From NCBI GenBank assembly GCA_002352225.1, contig DEIA01000042.1:1-64000 (forward strand): a DNA stretch of 64,000 nucleotides, in the 5' to 3' direction. Below are positions 54,666 through 63,719 of the stretch, piece after piece; position 1 is the stretch's first letter, and the number at the start of each line of letters is the position of its first letter. The notes under the pieces were generated by a model. It did not search any database. It worked only from the letters and a program-made list of their open reading frames with translations, and was not told the DNA's origin. Source of the DNA: Flammeovirgaceae bacterium UBA2786. Lineage in GTDB: Bacteria > Bacteroidota > Bacteroidia > Cytophagales > Cyclobacteriaceae. The position numbers and the translations under genes are program-made.

Positions 54666-55475
54666 ATGAACTTGACTAAAATCCTTACCGGAGTACTTCT
54701 GATTCTTAGCCTTTACCTAGCCTGGATGCTATACCGAAGTGTGCAAGGCACTATCGAAGAGCGCGAATCTATCTCCACCACCGAGACAGCTATAATTGAG
54801 AAACTTAAATTTATCCGTGAGGCGGAAATCGTGTTTCATAGTGTAAATAAACGCTACACCTCTAACTGGGATTCGCTGGCAGATTTTATTCGCAACGGAC
54901 AGGTTCCTATCATTCAGCGAAGAGAAGAAATTACGCAAAAAGCGTATGGTGTGGAAGAAGTAAAAGTTATAATCGACACGCTAGGCTTTGTTTCAGCCAA
55001 AGAAAGAATTTTTAAAAAGAACTATAGTGTCAATGCTTCTGATAATGGAGTTTTTATGGGGTTTAAAATAAAAATTGGCGATCAACTGATTAAAAATCAA
55101 CGCACATACCAGATTAAAGTGGGCGATAAAGTAAATGAACCTCCCCTCGTTGATCAGGGTATTGTAACAAAACTAGAAGATATTAAAGTTGGCGATGAAC
55201 TTAAGAAAGGGCAAACACTTTTCACCCTTACGGATGATATCTTCAATGCAAACATCGACCTGGCCAAGCTAAGCGATGTGCCCGGCAATGAAGGCGGCAA
55301 ATTCGACATCTTTGTAGGTGTGGTAGAACGCGGTGGTTTAAAGGTACCCGTAATTGAGGTTAAAGACCCCAAGCCAGTTAACCCTAACCGCAAAGAAACA
55401 AACGAAGCTAAAAACCGTAAACCTTTACACTTTGGCTCGCGTCTGGATGTTTCTACCTCGGGTAACTGGGAATAA
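54666..55475 (+). CDS. Single-pass membrane protein with coiled coil, unknown family
   Basis: 269 residues from ATG 54666. One N-terminal membrane helix (about 5-24) and a short coiled coil (about 30-55), then a region that reads KFIREAEIVFHSVNKRYTSN and WDSLADFIRNG, reminiscent of the mature helix of pseudopilin-like proteins, and a long outside part rich in charged residues. It precedes DUF3822 by ten bases. I do not recognise a named family. The N-terminus and its coupling to an actin-like protein recall the PilN half of PilM/PilN pairs; that is a hypothesis. Confidence 0.6.
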   Translation: MNLTKILTGVLLILSLYLAWMLYRSVQGTIEERESISTTETAIIEKLKFIREAEIVFHSVNKRYTSNWDSLADFIRNGQVPIIQRREEITQKAYGVEEVKVIIDTLGFVSAKERIFKKNYSVNASDNGVFMGFKIKIGDQLIKNQRTYQIKVGDKVNEPPLVDQGIVTKLEDIKVGDELKKGQTLFTLTDDIFNANIDLAKLSDVPGNEGGKFDIFVGVVERGGLKVPVIEVKDPKPVNPNRKETNEAKNRKPLHFGSRLDVSTSGNWE

Positions 55476-55484
55476 CAATTTGCT

Positions 55485-56372
55485 TTGCAAGCTATAGCAC
55501 AAGGCTTTAAACTGATTAAGAAGATCAAAGATGATCGGTTTGATGAAGAAAATCTTCATCAATACACACTCTTGGTTCAGTTTGGCGTACGCGACTTGCA
55601 GGTTGCCATTGTAGATTCAGAAGATTCACGACTTCTTTTTTTAGAGGATTATGTATTGGGCGACTCCAATTCGCACAGCGAATTGATTAGTCAATACCAG
55701 CAATTATTCGACTCGCATCCGGTTTTACATGCAGGTTTCTGGAGGGAAGTTCGAATAAGTGTTAAAAATACAAAGTTTGCCCAAGTACCGGCTTCGCTAT
55801 TTATGCCCGAAGCTGCCCATGAATACCTCCGCTTCAATGCCCAACTCGATACAGAGAAAGAAGATATTTTAGTCTGTCAGAATCATCGCAGCGATGCGGT
55901 AACGGTATTTGCCGTTCAAAAAGAATTAAATGCCTGGCTTAATCGTATCTATGCCAATACCAGGCTCAGGTTAATACATCAATCTGCTGCGCTTATTGAA
56001 GGTGTTTTGGAATATGCCCAAACCAATCAAAACCCGCTTTACATTTATGTAGATCGCTTTAAGTTACACATACTGGCAGTATCGAATGGCAAGCTTTTGT
56101 ATTACAATCAATTTCTGATCAAGCAGTTTTCAGATTATATAAAATACATTATGCTGGTGCTGAAAGGTTTGGGGATGGATCAAAACACCAGCCAGGTAGT
56201 GCTTTGGGGGTACATAGGCAAAAAAACACCACACTACGAGGAGTTTGTAAAATACGTGCGCAATGTAGGTTTTGGCGGCCGGCCGGCCTACCTCAAGTTT
56301 GGTTATCTGTTTGATGAAGTTCAGGAGCATCATTTTTTCGATCTCTTCTCCATTTACCTGCTTACCCCATGA
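55485..56372 (+). CDS. DUF3822 family protein
   Basis: 295 residues from TTG 55485. DUF3822 is a Bacteroidota-restricted family usually next to coaD. The first strand set (YTLLVQFGVRDLQVAIVDSE) and the late VVLWGYIGKKTPHYEEF segment resemble the phosphate and adenosine motifs of the actin/ASKHA fold, though nucleotide-binding residues are not clearly kept. Function unknown. Ten bases after the membrane protein gene and overlapping coaD by four bases (ATGA). Confidence 0.82.
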   Translation: MQAIAQGFKLIKKIKDDRFDEENLHQYTLLVQFGVRDLQVAIVDSEDSRLLFLEDYVLGDSNSHSELISQYQQLFDSHPVLHAGFWREVRISVKNTKFAQVPASLFMPEAAHEYLRFNAQLDTEKEDILVCQNHRSDAVTVFAVQKELNAWLNRIYANTRLRLIHQSAALIEGVLEYAQTNQNPLYIYVDRFKLHILAVSNGKLLYYNQFLIKQFSDYIKYIMLVLKGLGMDQNTSQVVLWGYIGKKTPHYEEFVKYVRNVGFGGRPAYLKFGYLFDEVQEHHFFDLFSIYLLTP

Positions 56373-56824
56373 AACGCATTGCCATTTTTCCTGGCTCGTT
56401 CGATCCTTTTACTAAAGGACATCAGGACATTGTACTGCGCGGACTTACCTTATTCGATGAAATTATTGTAGCCATTGGATACAACAGCGCAAAAAGCCAA
56501 CGCTACTTCCCCATCGAATTTATGGTAGAAAAAATTGGCGAAACATTTAAAAACGAGCCTCGCATTACCGTGCAAACCTTTTCAGAACTAACCGCTGAAT
56601 TTGCCAAACGTAACGGTGCCCGCTACCTGCTTCGGGGGTTACGTAACACAACCGATTTTGAATACGAAAACAGTATTGCTCAGGTAAACCGGCAACTAAA
56701 CCCCGAACTTGAATCTGTTTTTCTGATTACATCGCCCGCTTTTGCAGCCATTAGTTCCAGTATTATTCGCGAAGTACATCGGTATAATGGAGATGTGTCT
56801 TCGCTAATACCCTATAAAATCTAA
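56369..56824 (+). CDS. coaD: Phosphopantetheine adenylyltransferase
   Basis: 151 residues. The nucleotidyltransferase motif FPGSFDPFTKGHQDIV (8-23, TxGH site) and the C-terminal SPAFAAISSSIIREV are intact. It transfers AMP to 4-phosphopantetheine, the penultimate step of coenzyme A synthesis. Last gene of the membrane protein-DUF3822-coaD unit; its stop overlaps the converging NUDIX gene by four bases. Confidence 0.95.
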   Translation: MKRIAIFPGSFDPFTKGHQDIVLRGLTLFDEIIVAIGYNSAKSQRYFPIEFMVEKIGETFKNEPRITVQTFSELTAEFAKRNGARYLLRGLRNTTDFEYENSIAQVNRQLNPELESVFLITSPAFAAISSSIIREVHRYNGDVSSLIPYKI

Positions 56825-57546
56825 CCTGATAGTTTTTGACTTTCCTGCTTGCGGTAGTATTCTTCAAATACAAACCGAATTGATTTATAGGAGTTTTCAA
56901 GTGCGTGGTACACTTCCTTTTGGGTCATCCAGCGAAGTTCTTCAATATCTTCTTCCGTACTCGGCTTGCTTCGTGTATCATCTACTACATCCATAATAAA
57001 CCAGCGTGTTTTCTTTAACATATTGTTTTTATTCATGGTATAGGTGTGCCAGGTGGTACACAATCGTTTAACCAGCTTTACACTAATGTTACACTCCTCT
57101 TCCACTTCGCGCACAGCCGTTTGTCTGTTGCGCTCACCCGATTCTTTTTTACCTTTTGGTAAATCCCACTTCTTCATGCGGTAAATCATCAGTATCTTAT
57201 CCTTCTTACGCACCAGACCACCGGCAGCCTTAATCACCTTAAATTTCTGTGTAAGCGAAAGTTTCAGAGTTCTGTAATCGTTAGGCGTAATGTATAACGA
57301 GAACAGGTTAGTGGGTACTTTAGAGTTGATCAGGTCTAATACCAGGCTAAAATCCAGATTGCTTACATTTTTAATCCACACATGGTGAATTAGCTTTGCT
57401 TTGGTTATTTCTTCAGCCGTTGCATCAAGTTCAAAATTAGTATGCCCGGCAGGAGGTGTTTTGCCCGGGGGCAAAATGCGGATTGGAATGTCGTTTACAA
57501 ATAAATTCATGCAATCCGTATATCGGGTTTCGTCTTGCAAAAACAT
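56821..57546 (-). CDS. NUDIX hydrolase with N-terminal extension
   Basis: 241 residues. The Nudix box lies at about 131-153: GKKESGERNRQTAVREVEEE followed by CNI. About 105 residues precede the Nudix fold, with no motif I know (LFVNDIPIRILPPGK); such extended NUDIX proteins are frequent in Bacteroidota. The preceding KAAGGLVRKKDKILMIYRMK starts the fold and resembles diadenosine polyphosphate or nucleotide hydrolases. Converges on coaD with a four-base overlap. Confidence 0.82.
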   Translation of the reverse strand: MFLQDETRYTDCMNLFVNDIPIRILPPGKTPPAGHTNFELDATAEEITKAKLIHHVWIKNVSNLDFSLVLDLINSKVPTNLFSLYITPNDYRTLKLSLTQKFKVIKAAGGLVRKKDKILMIYRMKKWDLPKGKKESGERNRQTAVREVEEECNISVKLVKRLCTTWHTYTMNKNNMLKKTRWFIMDVVDDTRSKPSTEEDIEELRWMTQKEVYHALENSYKSIRFVFEEYYRKQESQKLSG

Positions 57547-57608
57547 AAATTATTTGCAATCAATCAACCCCTCTGTATAAATTCACGTCTTCTCAATACC
57601 TTGCGCCT

Positions 57609-58250
57609 ATGGTAAAAGTAGAAACAGAAACAGCCGGACCGGTAGCTTCGCGGTTATTGCAGGTAGGAGCAATTAAGATAAACCATAAACAACCGTTTAC
57701 GTGGAGTTCGGGCTGGAAATCGCCTATTTATTGCGATAACCGGTTGGCACTTTCATACCCCATTATCCGATCGTATATAAAGGAAAAATTAGCCCAGGTT
57801 ATTCAACAAAACTTCGAAAAAGCAGAATGTATTGCCGGTGTGGCAACGGCAGGAATTCCGCAGGGAGCACTGGTGGCTGATTTGCTGGGATTACCCTTTA
57901 TCTATGTGCGGCCAAAACCAAAAGAACATGGTATGGGAAACCTGATTGAAGGAAAACTTGAAAAAAACAGCAGGGTGGTATTGGTTGAAGACTTAATCTC
58001 TACCGGTGGTAGTTCGCTTAAAGCCGCTCAGGCCGTACAGGAAGCTGGCGGAAAACCAATTGGTATGGCGGCAATATTTACCTATGGTTTTGAAACTGCT
58101 GAAAGAAATTTTAATGATGCAAAAATACCATTGGTTTGCCTCAGCGATTTCAATCACCTACTCATCGAAGCTGTTAAAAGTCAGTACCTTGATGAGAGCC
58201 AGTTAATCTATGTGAAGTCGTGGCGGCTTGACCCGGCCAACTGGAAGTAA
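57609..58250 (+). CDS. pyrE: Orotate phosphoribosyltransferase
   Basis: 213 residues, normal length. The PRPP-binding motif VVLVEDLISTGGSS (about 125-138) and FTWSSGWKSPIYCDNRLALS (conserved substrate loop) are complete. It makes orotidine 5-phosphate in de novo pyrimidine synthesis. No other pyr gene is adjacent. A sugar porter gene starts 14 bases downstream and may be co-transcribed. Confidence 0.95.
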   Translation: MVKVETETAGPVASRLLQVGAIKINHKQPFTWSSGWKSPIYCDNRLALSYPIIRSYIKEKLAQVIQQNFEKAECIAGVATAGIPQGALVADLLGLPFIYVRPKPKEHGMGNLIEGKLEKNSRVVLVEDLISTGGSSLKAAQAVQEAGGKPIGMAAIFTYGFETAERNFNDAKIPLVCLSDFNHLLIEAVKSQYLDESQLIYVKSWRLDPANWK

Positions 58251-58264
58251 CCTCTTCTGTGTAC

Positions 58265-59620
58265 ATGAATGCCCGCCAATACACACTGCTTAATTCTGTA
58301 GTGGCCGCCATGGCCGGCTTTCTGTTTGGTTTTGATACTGTTGTGATATCTGGTGCCAACCAACCTATAAAAATTCTATGGGATACTTCGCCCTGGTTTC
58401 ATGGATTCTTTATTATGTCTATGGCCTTATGGGGAACTGTTTTGGGTGCCCTTTTTGGAGGTGGCCCTACCGAAAAGTATGGCCGCAAAAAAGTATTATT
58501 CTGGATTGGTGTGTTATACTTTGTTAGTGCGGTAGGATCAGCTCTTGCTCCCGATCCTTATTCGTTTTCGTTCTTCCGCTTTATAGGTGGTATTGGGGTT
58601 GGTGTATCATCTGTTGCAGCACCTACTTATATAGCCGAAATCTCTACTTCATCAATACGCGGCAGGCTGGTAGCGATGTATCAGTTTAATATTGTATTTG
58701 GAATACTGATTGCATTCCTGTCGAACTACTTTTTAATGGGGTTTGATGGCAGCAATGATTGGCGTTGGATGTTAGGTGTTGAAGCCATACCAGCATTGGC
58801 TTACACATTGTTTGTGTTGCGTATACCCGAAAGCCCGCGGTGGTTAATATCCCGCAGCAATAATCTGGCGGCAGCCAAAAAAATATTAACCGACCTGGGT
58901 ACCACCGATACCGAAACTGCTATTCGCGAGATTGCAGAATCCAACAGAACTACATCAGGAGATGATTCATTAAAAGAGTTTTTCAGTAAGCGTTTAACCA
59001 AACCTATTGCACTAGCCTTTTTTATAGCCTTCTTCAATCAACTATCGGGAATCAATTTTATTCTGTATTACGCACCCGAAATTCTGGAGCGGGCCGGGCT
59101 TGCCGCTAAAGATTCGCTCTTTAATTCAATTGCCATTGGTGGCATTAACCTGATCTTCACGTTTGTAGGCTTATACCTGATCGATCGCACCGGTAGAAAA
59201 AATCTGATGATTCTCGGTTCTATTGGTTACATAATTAGTTTATCGATGGTAGCCTATGCCTTCTATTTCGGTACAGGCGAATTTTTTCTGATGACCTTCC
59301 TCTTACTTTTTATTGCAGCCCATGCCATTGGCCAGGGCGCAGTAATCTGGGTATTTATTGCTGAAATTTTTCCCAACAAATCCCGTGCGCTGGGGCAATC
59401 GTTCGGGGCCAGTGTACATTGGGTTTTTGCTGCCGTTATTACCTTAGTTATGCCCGTATTCTTAGATGCCAAAGAAGGCCTTCTAAAGGATGATCCGTGG
59501 ATCATCTTCGCCTTTTTTGCTTTTATGATGACCTTACAATTAATCTGGGTGCTTACTCGTTTTCCTGAAACCAAAGGTGCTTCGCTGGAAGAAATTCAGA
59601 AACGATTGGGGATTTCGTAA
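58265..59620 (+). CDS. Sugar porter family MFS transporter
   Basis: 451 residues from ATG 58265 (a GTG two codons earlier is less likely). Twelve membrane segments with sugar-porter signatures: FGFDTVVISG, GPTEKYGRKKVL, PESPRWLIS, DRTGRKNLM and RFPETKGASLEEI. It imports a monosaccharide, probably with protons; the specific sugar is unknown. Sits after pyrE without a clear own promoter. Confidence 0.9.
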   Translation: MNARQYTLLNSVVAAMAGFLFGFDTVVISGANQPIKILWDTSPWFHGFFIMSMALWGTVLGALFGGGPTEKYGRKKVLFWIGVLYFVSAVGSALAPDPYSFSFFRFIGGIGVGVSSVAAPTYIAEISTSSIRGRLVAMYQFNIVFGILIAFLSNYFLMGFDGSNDWRWMLGVEAIPALAYTLFVLRIPESPRWLISRSNNLAAAKKILTDLGTTDTETAIREIAESNRTTSGDDSLKEFFSKRLTKPIALAFFIAFFNQLSGINFILYYAPEILERAGLAAKDSLFNSIAIGGINLIFTFVGLYLIDRTGRKNLMILGSIGYIISLSMVAYAFYFGTGEFFLMTFLLLFIAAHAIGQGAVIWVFIAEIFPNKSRALGQSFGASVHWVFAAVITLVMPVFLDAKEGLLKDDPWIIFAFFAFMMTLQLIWVLTRFPETKGASLEEIQKRLGIS

Positions 59621-59641
59621 ACTATACCTTAACTATTTTCT

Positions 59642-60202
59642 ATGCGATTAATTCTTTGTTCGGTTTTATGTCTTCTGCTTCCTGTTCTTGTTAATGGTCA
59701 GGATCAGGAAAAGGAAATATTAGAACTGTTGAATGCGGCACGTACTAATCCAAAGAAATTTATAGAAGCGCATGCTTTGCCTTACATTCAGGAAAACGGC
59801 CTGGAGAAAAACCGGTATGCGAAATCTTTACTCCAAGACTTGAAGGAAACTAAACCTATGGGGGCCTTGAAAGTAGCCCCCGCACTAACTGATGTGGCCC
59901 GCTACCATGCAAAAGATATGGGCACAACCGGAGGTATTGGCCATGCCAGTACAGATGGTACACCGTTTAGTGTTCGGGTACGCTCGCAATCTAAAGCACA
60001 GGGTATGATAGCCGAAAATTGTGCCTACGGACAAACCAATGCACTCGACTTTGTAATGCAACTGCTAATTGATGATGGGATTGAATCACTCGGGCATCGC
60101 AAAAATATTTTAGAAGCTAAATATCAATGGGTAGGTATTGCCATTGAACCGCACAAAACATACCGCACCAACTGTGTGATGGATTTTGCCGAACGCTTTT
60201 AG
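59642..60202 (+). CDS. Exported CAP domain (SCP-like) protein
   Basis: 186 residues with a signal peptide (1-19, ending VNGQ). The CAP fold shows LLNAARTNPKKFIEAHALPY, the HAKDMGTTGGIGHAS segment with conserved His, and IAENCAYG. Bacterial CAP proteins are secreted; roles range from lipid binding to cell-wall or host interaction, and none can be assigned here. It follows the sugar porter by 21 bases. Confidence 0.85.
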   Translation: MRLILCSVLCLLLPVLVNGQDQEKEILELLNAARTNPKKFIEAHALPYIQENGLEKNRYAKSLLQDLKETKPMGALKVAPALTDVARYHAKDMGTTGGIGHASTDGTPFSVRVRSQSKAQGMIAENCAYGQTNALDFVMQLLIDDGIESLGHRKNILEAKYQWVGIAIEPHKTYRTNCVMDFAERF

Positions 60203-60253
60203 CGATTTGTTTCGGCTGCCAATTTCGTAAAATCGGTTATGTAACCTCCGTCA

Positions 60254-63200
60254 TTACTTAATCCACACCGCCCCAATACCGGCATCCCACAGTTTTTTAT
60301 TTAATGCTGGTATGTCTTTTTGTAAAAATTCATTTGCACGCGCTTCAAGCAATTTCCACTTAGCTGTGTATTCGGCCAGTAAATCAAGTGAAGGTTTATT
60401 TACCTGTGGAATATCACTTTCTGTTTGATTAATCAAAAACAGGTAGTCGGCCGTAAACTTGTTGGGAAAATTCTCTACATCATCGTAGGCCTTTGATTTG
60501 CGCTGAATCATATCTTCATCCCACTGCTTCATGCGTGTGCTGAGTGTGTTACCTTCCTGTTTAAGATTTTCAAACTTAGATTCTGCGGGAAGGCTTTCTA
60601 TAATTTTATCTAATTGAAGCTGCTTTTCATGTAAAGAAGTAACCAATTTATGCATGCGCGAGATTTCGGTTTCCATTCCCAACATAGTAGTATGATACTC
60701 TTGATACGTTTTAGAATCGGCAGCATATAGCGGATTGGGTAATATTTGAAAATTGACAGAAAGTTTTTGGGCTCCAGATATTAATACTGCCGAATACTTT
60801 CCAGGCGATGCTTTATGTCCTCTGAAACTTGCTTCCATATACGTGCCGGTTATTCCAGAAATAGTTGGATAGCGAAGATTCCACACAAAACGGTTGATTC
60901 CCTTTTCTTTTGTTAGTACCGGCTCAGCTGGCGGGCCACCCGCGTGCTCTTGAAAAAGAGAATCGCGCAAGGAAGAAAAAGTACGAACCAGATTTCCATT
61001 GGCATCTTTAATATCAAGTTGAATATGTTCGTTCGCTTTTAATTCCGGTAAGGAATAATATAAAACAACTCCGGTTGCCGGATTTACCCCTACATACGGG
61101 TTGGTTCCATCCGATTGACCATCCATCTGACTTCCTCCATTAGCAAGTATAACATCTTCGGGTTGAAAGAGATGAAACTCTGATGCTGGTTTATATTGCC
61201 GGATTAAAGTAAGATCATCTAATATCCAGAATGACCGGCCTGATGTTGCTGCTATAAGATCGTTCTGATGGATGCGGAGATCTGTAATGGGTGTAATGGG
61301 CAGATTAAGTTGAAAGGACGACCACTCCTTACCCCCGTTAAACGATACAAATACGCCCAACTCGGTTCCTGCAAACAATAAATCTTTACGCACATCATCT
61401 TCGCGCACAACCCGTGTAAATGCGTTATTCGGAATTCCATTTACGATCTTAGTCCAGGTTTTACCATAGTCGGTGGTTTTGTATAATGCCGGAGTGTGAT
61501 CGTTGAATTTATATCGGGTAGTAGCAATGTAAGCAGTTGCTTTGTCATGCGGTGATACATCTATTGCGTTGATCAGGCACTCGGGCAGGCCAGTCGGGGT
61601 AACATTTTGCCAAGTCGCTCCATTATCTCTGGTAAGATGAACATATCCATCATCGCTACCCGTCCAGATTACTCCTTTTTCGTGTGGCGATTCTATAACA
61701 TAGCTTAAGGTTCCGTAATTTTCGGCACCAACTGCTTCGTTGGTATAAGGGCCACCACCTTTTCCTTGTTTTGATTTTTCGTTTCGGGTTAAATCAGGAG
61801 AAACTTCTGTCCAGGTTCTACCCATATCGGTAGTACGTAATAATTTTTGCGCACCATGGTAATACGTATTCGGTTCATGCTTTGACCAGATAATGGGTGC
61901 ATTCCAATTGAACCGGTATTTCATATCTTTTGCATCCATACCCAAATATTGAATGGGTGCCGCCATTACATTTGTTCCGGCCTTAGCCCTGGTGTTCAAC
62001 ACCTCAATAGTTCCCTGATAACTTCCACCTAACACAAACTGTGGATCATCGGGGTTAAAAGCGAGAAATGCACTCTCGCCACCTGCTGAATAAGACCAAC
62101 TTCTTGGTGTTATTGCCCAACCCCCAACCTCACGGCTTGCAATAGAAACTGAGGTATTGTCTTGCTGGCCGGCATAGATATGATAGGGAAATTGGTTATC
62201 TACATTGATGCGATAAAATTGTGCCGTAGGCATGTTATCCTGGGTTGACCATGTTTTACCATAGTTTACGCTTACAGCCGCACCGCCATCATTGGCAATA
62301 ACCATGTTGCGCGGATTGTTCGGATTAATCCACAGATCATGAAAATCGCCATGCGTACCTGAAATTTCTTCCCACGTTTTGCCCCCATCTTCCGAACGTA
62401 GTGCCGGGGCGCTTAACACATATACTGTGTTTTCATTTTTTGGATCGGCAAACACTTCGATATAATACCAGGCCCGCTGAATTAACCGATGATCGTTTGT
62501 TACGCGGCTCCAATTCTCACCTGCATTATTAGAAACAAATAGTCCGCCCAGTTCTTTTTCGGAATCGCTTTCCATCAACAAATAAACTTTGTCGGAATTT
62601 GCGCGGCTTACTGAAACCGCCATCTTACCCATCTCTTTAGGCAAACCGTTATGGATTTTTTTCCAGGTAGCCCCTGCATCAACAGATTTATATAATCCAC
62701 TACCCTCGCCCCCGCTTATTACTTTCCATGGTAATCGTCCGTATTCATTCATGGCAGCATATAATATCCGTGGGTTGTTCATATCCATTGATAGTTCGAC
62801 ACAACCGGTTTTATTATCTACAAATAAAACTTTAGTAAAGGTTGCCCCGCCATCGGTTGATTTATACACTCCGCGCTCAGGCGTATGACTATACAACGCG
62901 CCTTGTGCTGCTACATAAACTATATTAGGGTCTTTGGGATGGATAGCAATACGCGAAACATGTTGTGTGGCATCCAGGCCCAATTTTGCCCATGTCTTTC
63001 CGGCATCGGTAGATTTGTAAACCCCATCGCCATGATGCGTCATTACGCCACGCACCGCATGTTCGCCCATACCTACATAAACCACATTGGGATCACTTTC
63101 TGAAACGGCTACTGCCCCCACGGAGCCAGTTTTAAAAAACCCATCTGAAATATTTCTCCAGGTAATGCCCAGATCATCTGTTTTCCATACACCCCCTCCG

Positions 63201-63415
63201 GTAGTACCCATATAATACGTATTGATGTCGCCCACAACGCCCGATGCTGTAACCGAACGCCCCCCGCGAAACGGCCCAATACTTCGCCACTTAGCTGGCT
63301 TGTAGATTTCGTTAAAATCTACAACTGCCGGAGTTGGCGGAGCTTGATTTTTTCTTTGTTGGGTGTAACCAAAATGGGCAACACCCATAAAAACAATTAG
63401 CAAAAGCAGGCGCAT
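60254..63415 (-). CDS. Large exported VPS10/BNR-repeat protein
   Basis: 1053 residues with a signal peptide (about 1-18, ending YTQQ). Residues about 35-740 contain many BNR/Asp-box motifs (SxDxGxTW types such as [35 protein letters not shown]), forming beta-propellers of the VPS10/sortilin-like kind often annotated as glycosyl hydrolase. The C-terminal part (about 780-1053) has a beta domain and helices. No T9SS C-terminal signal is visible (ends AGIGAVWIK). Asp-box propellers appear in sialidases, but no catalytic residues are identified, so enzyme activity is unproven. Confidence 0.85.
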   Translation of the reverse strand: MRLLLLIVFMGVAHFGYTQQRKNQAPPTPAVVDFNEIYKPAKWRSIGPFRGGRSVTASGVVGDINTYYMGTTGGGVWKTDDLGITWRNISDGFFKTGSVGAVAVSESDPNVVYVGMGEHAVRGVMTHHGDGVYKSTDAGKTWAKLGLDATQHVSRIAIHPKDPNIVYVAAQGALYSHTPERGVYKSTDGGATFTKVLFVDNKTGCVELSMDMNNPRILYAAMNEYGRLPWKVISGGEGSGLYKSVDAGATWKKIHNGLPKEMGKMAVSVSRANSDKVYLLMESDSEKELGGLFVSNNAGENWSRVTNDHRLIQRAWYYIEVFADPKNENTVYVLSAPALRSEDGGKTWEEISGTHGDFHDLWINPNNPRNMVIANDGGAAVSVNYGKTWSTQDNMPTAQFYRINVDNQFPYHIYAGQQDNTSVSIASREVGGWAITPRSWSYSAGGESAFLAFNPDDPQFVLGGSYQGTIEVLNTRAKAGTNVMAAPIQYLGMDAKDMKYRFNWNAPIIWSKHEPNTYYHGAQKLLRTTDMGRTWTEVSPDLTRNEKSKQGKGGGPYTNEAVGAENYGTLSYVIESPHEKGVIWTGSDDGYVHLTRDNGATWQNVTPTGLPECLINAIDVSPHDKATAYIATTRYKFNDHTPALYKTTDYGKTWTKIVNGIPNNAFTRVVREDDVRKDLLFAGTELGVFVSFNGGKEWSSFQLNLPITPITDLRIHQNDLIAATSGRSFWILDDLTLIRQYKPASEFHLFQPEDVILANGGSQMDGQSDGTNPYVGVNPATGVVLYYSLPELKANEHIQLDIKDANGNLVRTFSSLRDSLFQEHAGGPPAEPVLTKEKGINRFVWNLRYPTISGITGTYMEASFRGHKASPGKYSAVLISGAQKLSVNFQILPNPLYAADSKTYQEYHTTMLGMETEISRMHKLVTSLHEKQLQLDKIIESLPAESKFENLKQEGNTLSTRMKQWDEDMIQRKSKAYDDVENFPNKFTADYLFLINQTESDIPQVNKPSLDLLAEYTAKWKLLEARANEFLQKDIPALNKKLWDAGIGAVWIK

Positions 63416-63493
63416 AATAGGGTAGGTTTTAAAACATCAATATACTGGATATTAAGAAGAGCAAAAAATAAGTCTAAGCCATCAATATATAAC

Positions 63494-63589
63494 GGTACTT
63501 TTTTGTCTTGCCACAAAAAAGTACCCAAAAAAAGTCAAGACAAAAAGGTGCTTCCGCCCGCTCACCCATCGTACCCTCGCCTTTTTGTC
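63494..63589. repeat. Intergenic repeat with three overlapping inverted repeats
   Basis: Within a 304-base non-coding gap (63416-63719). Helix A: GGTACTTTTTTGT (63494-63506) with ACAAAAAAGTACC (63513-63525), 13 bp, loop CTTGCC. Helix B: TTTTTGTCTTG (63500-63510) with CAAGACAAAAA (63536-63546), 11 bp. Helix C: GACAAAAAGG (63539-63548) with CCTTTTTGTC (63580-63589), 10 bp. A and B exclude each other, as do B and C. It resembles a widespread Bacteroidota intergenic repeat; that comparison is from memory. The rest of the gap shows only the terminator at 63673-63699. Confidence 0.7.
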
Positions 63590-63672
63590 GGGCCAACGCA
63601 CTTGGGTTTCAAAATAAAACTTGATTAAAAGGCTCATATGTTTTTAGGAAAATTGCATTGGCGTAAAACAAA

Positions 63673-63699
63673 AAATCCCGAACTGCTCGTCCGGGATTT
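63673..63699 (-). terminator. Terminator of the right-edge gene
   Basis: Arms AAATCCCG (63673-63680) and CGGGATTT (63692-63699) with an 11-base loop; on the minus strand a TTTTTTGTTTT tract follows the stem. Ends the transcript of the partial gene to the right. Confidence 0.82.
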
Positions 63700-63719
63700 A
63701 TTTCGAAGGTGGGGGTTAA

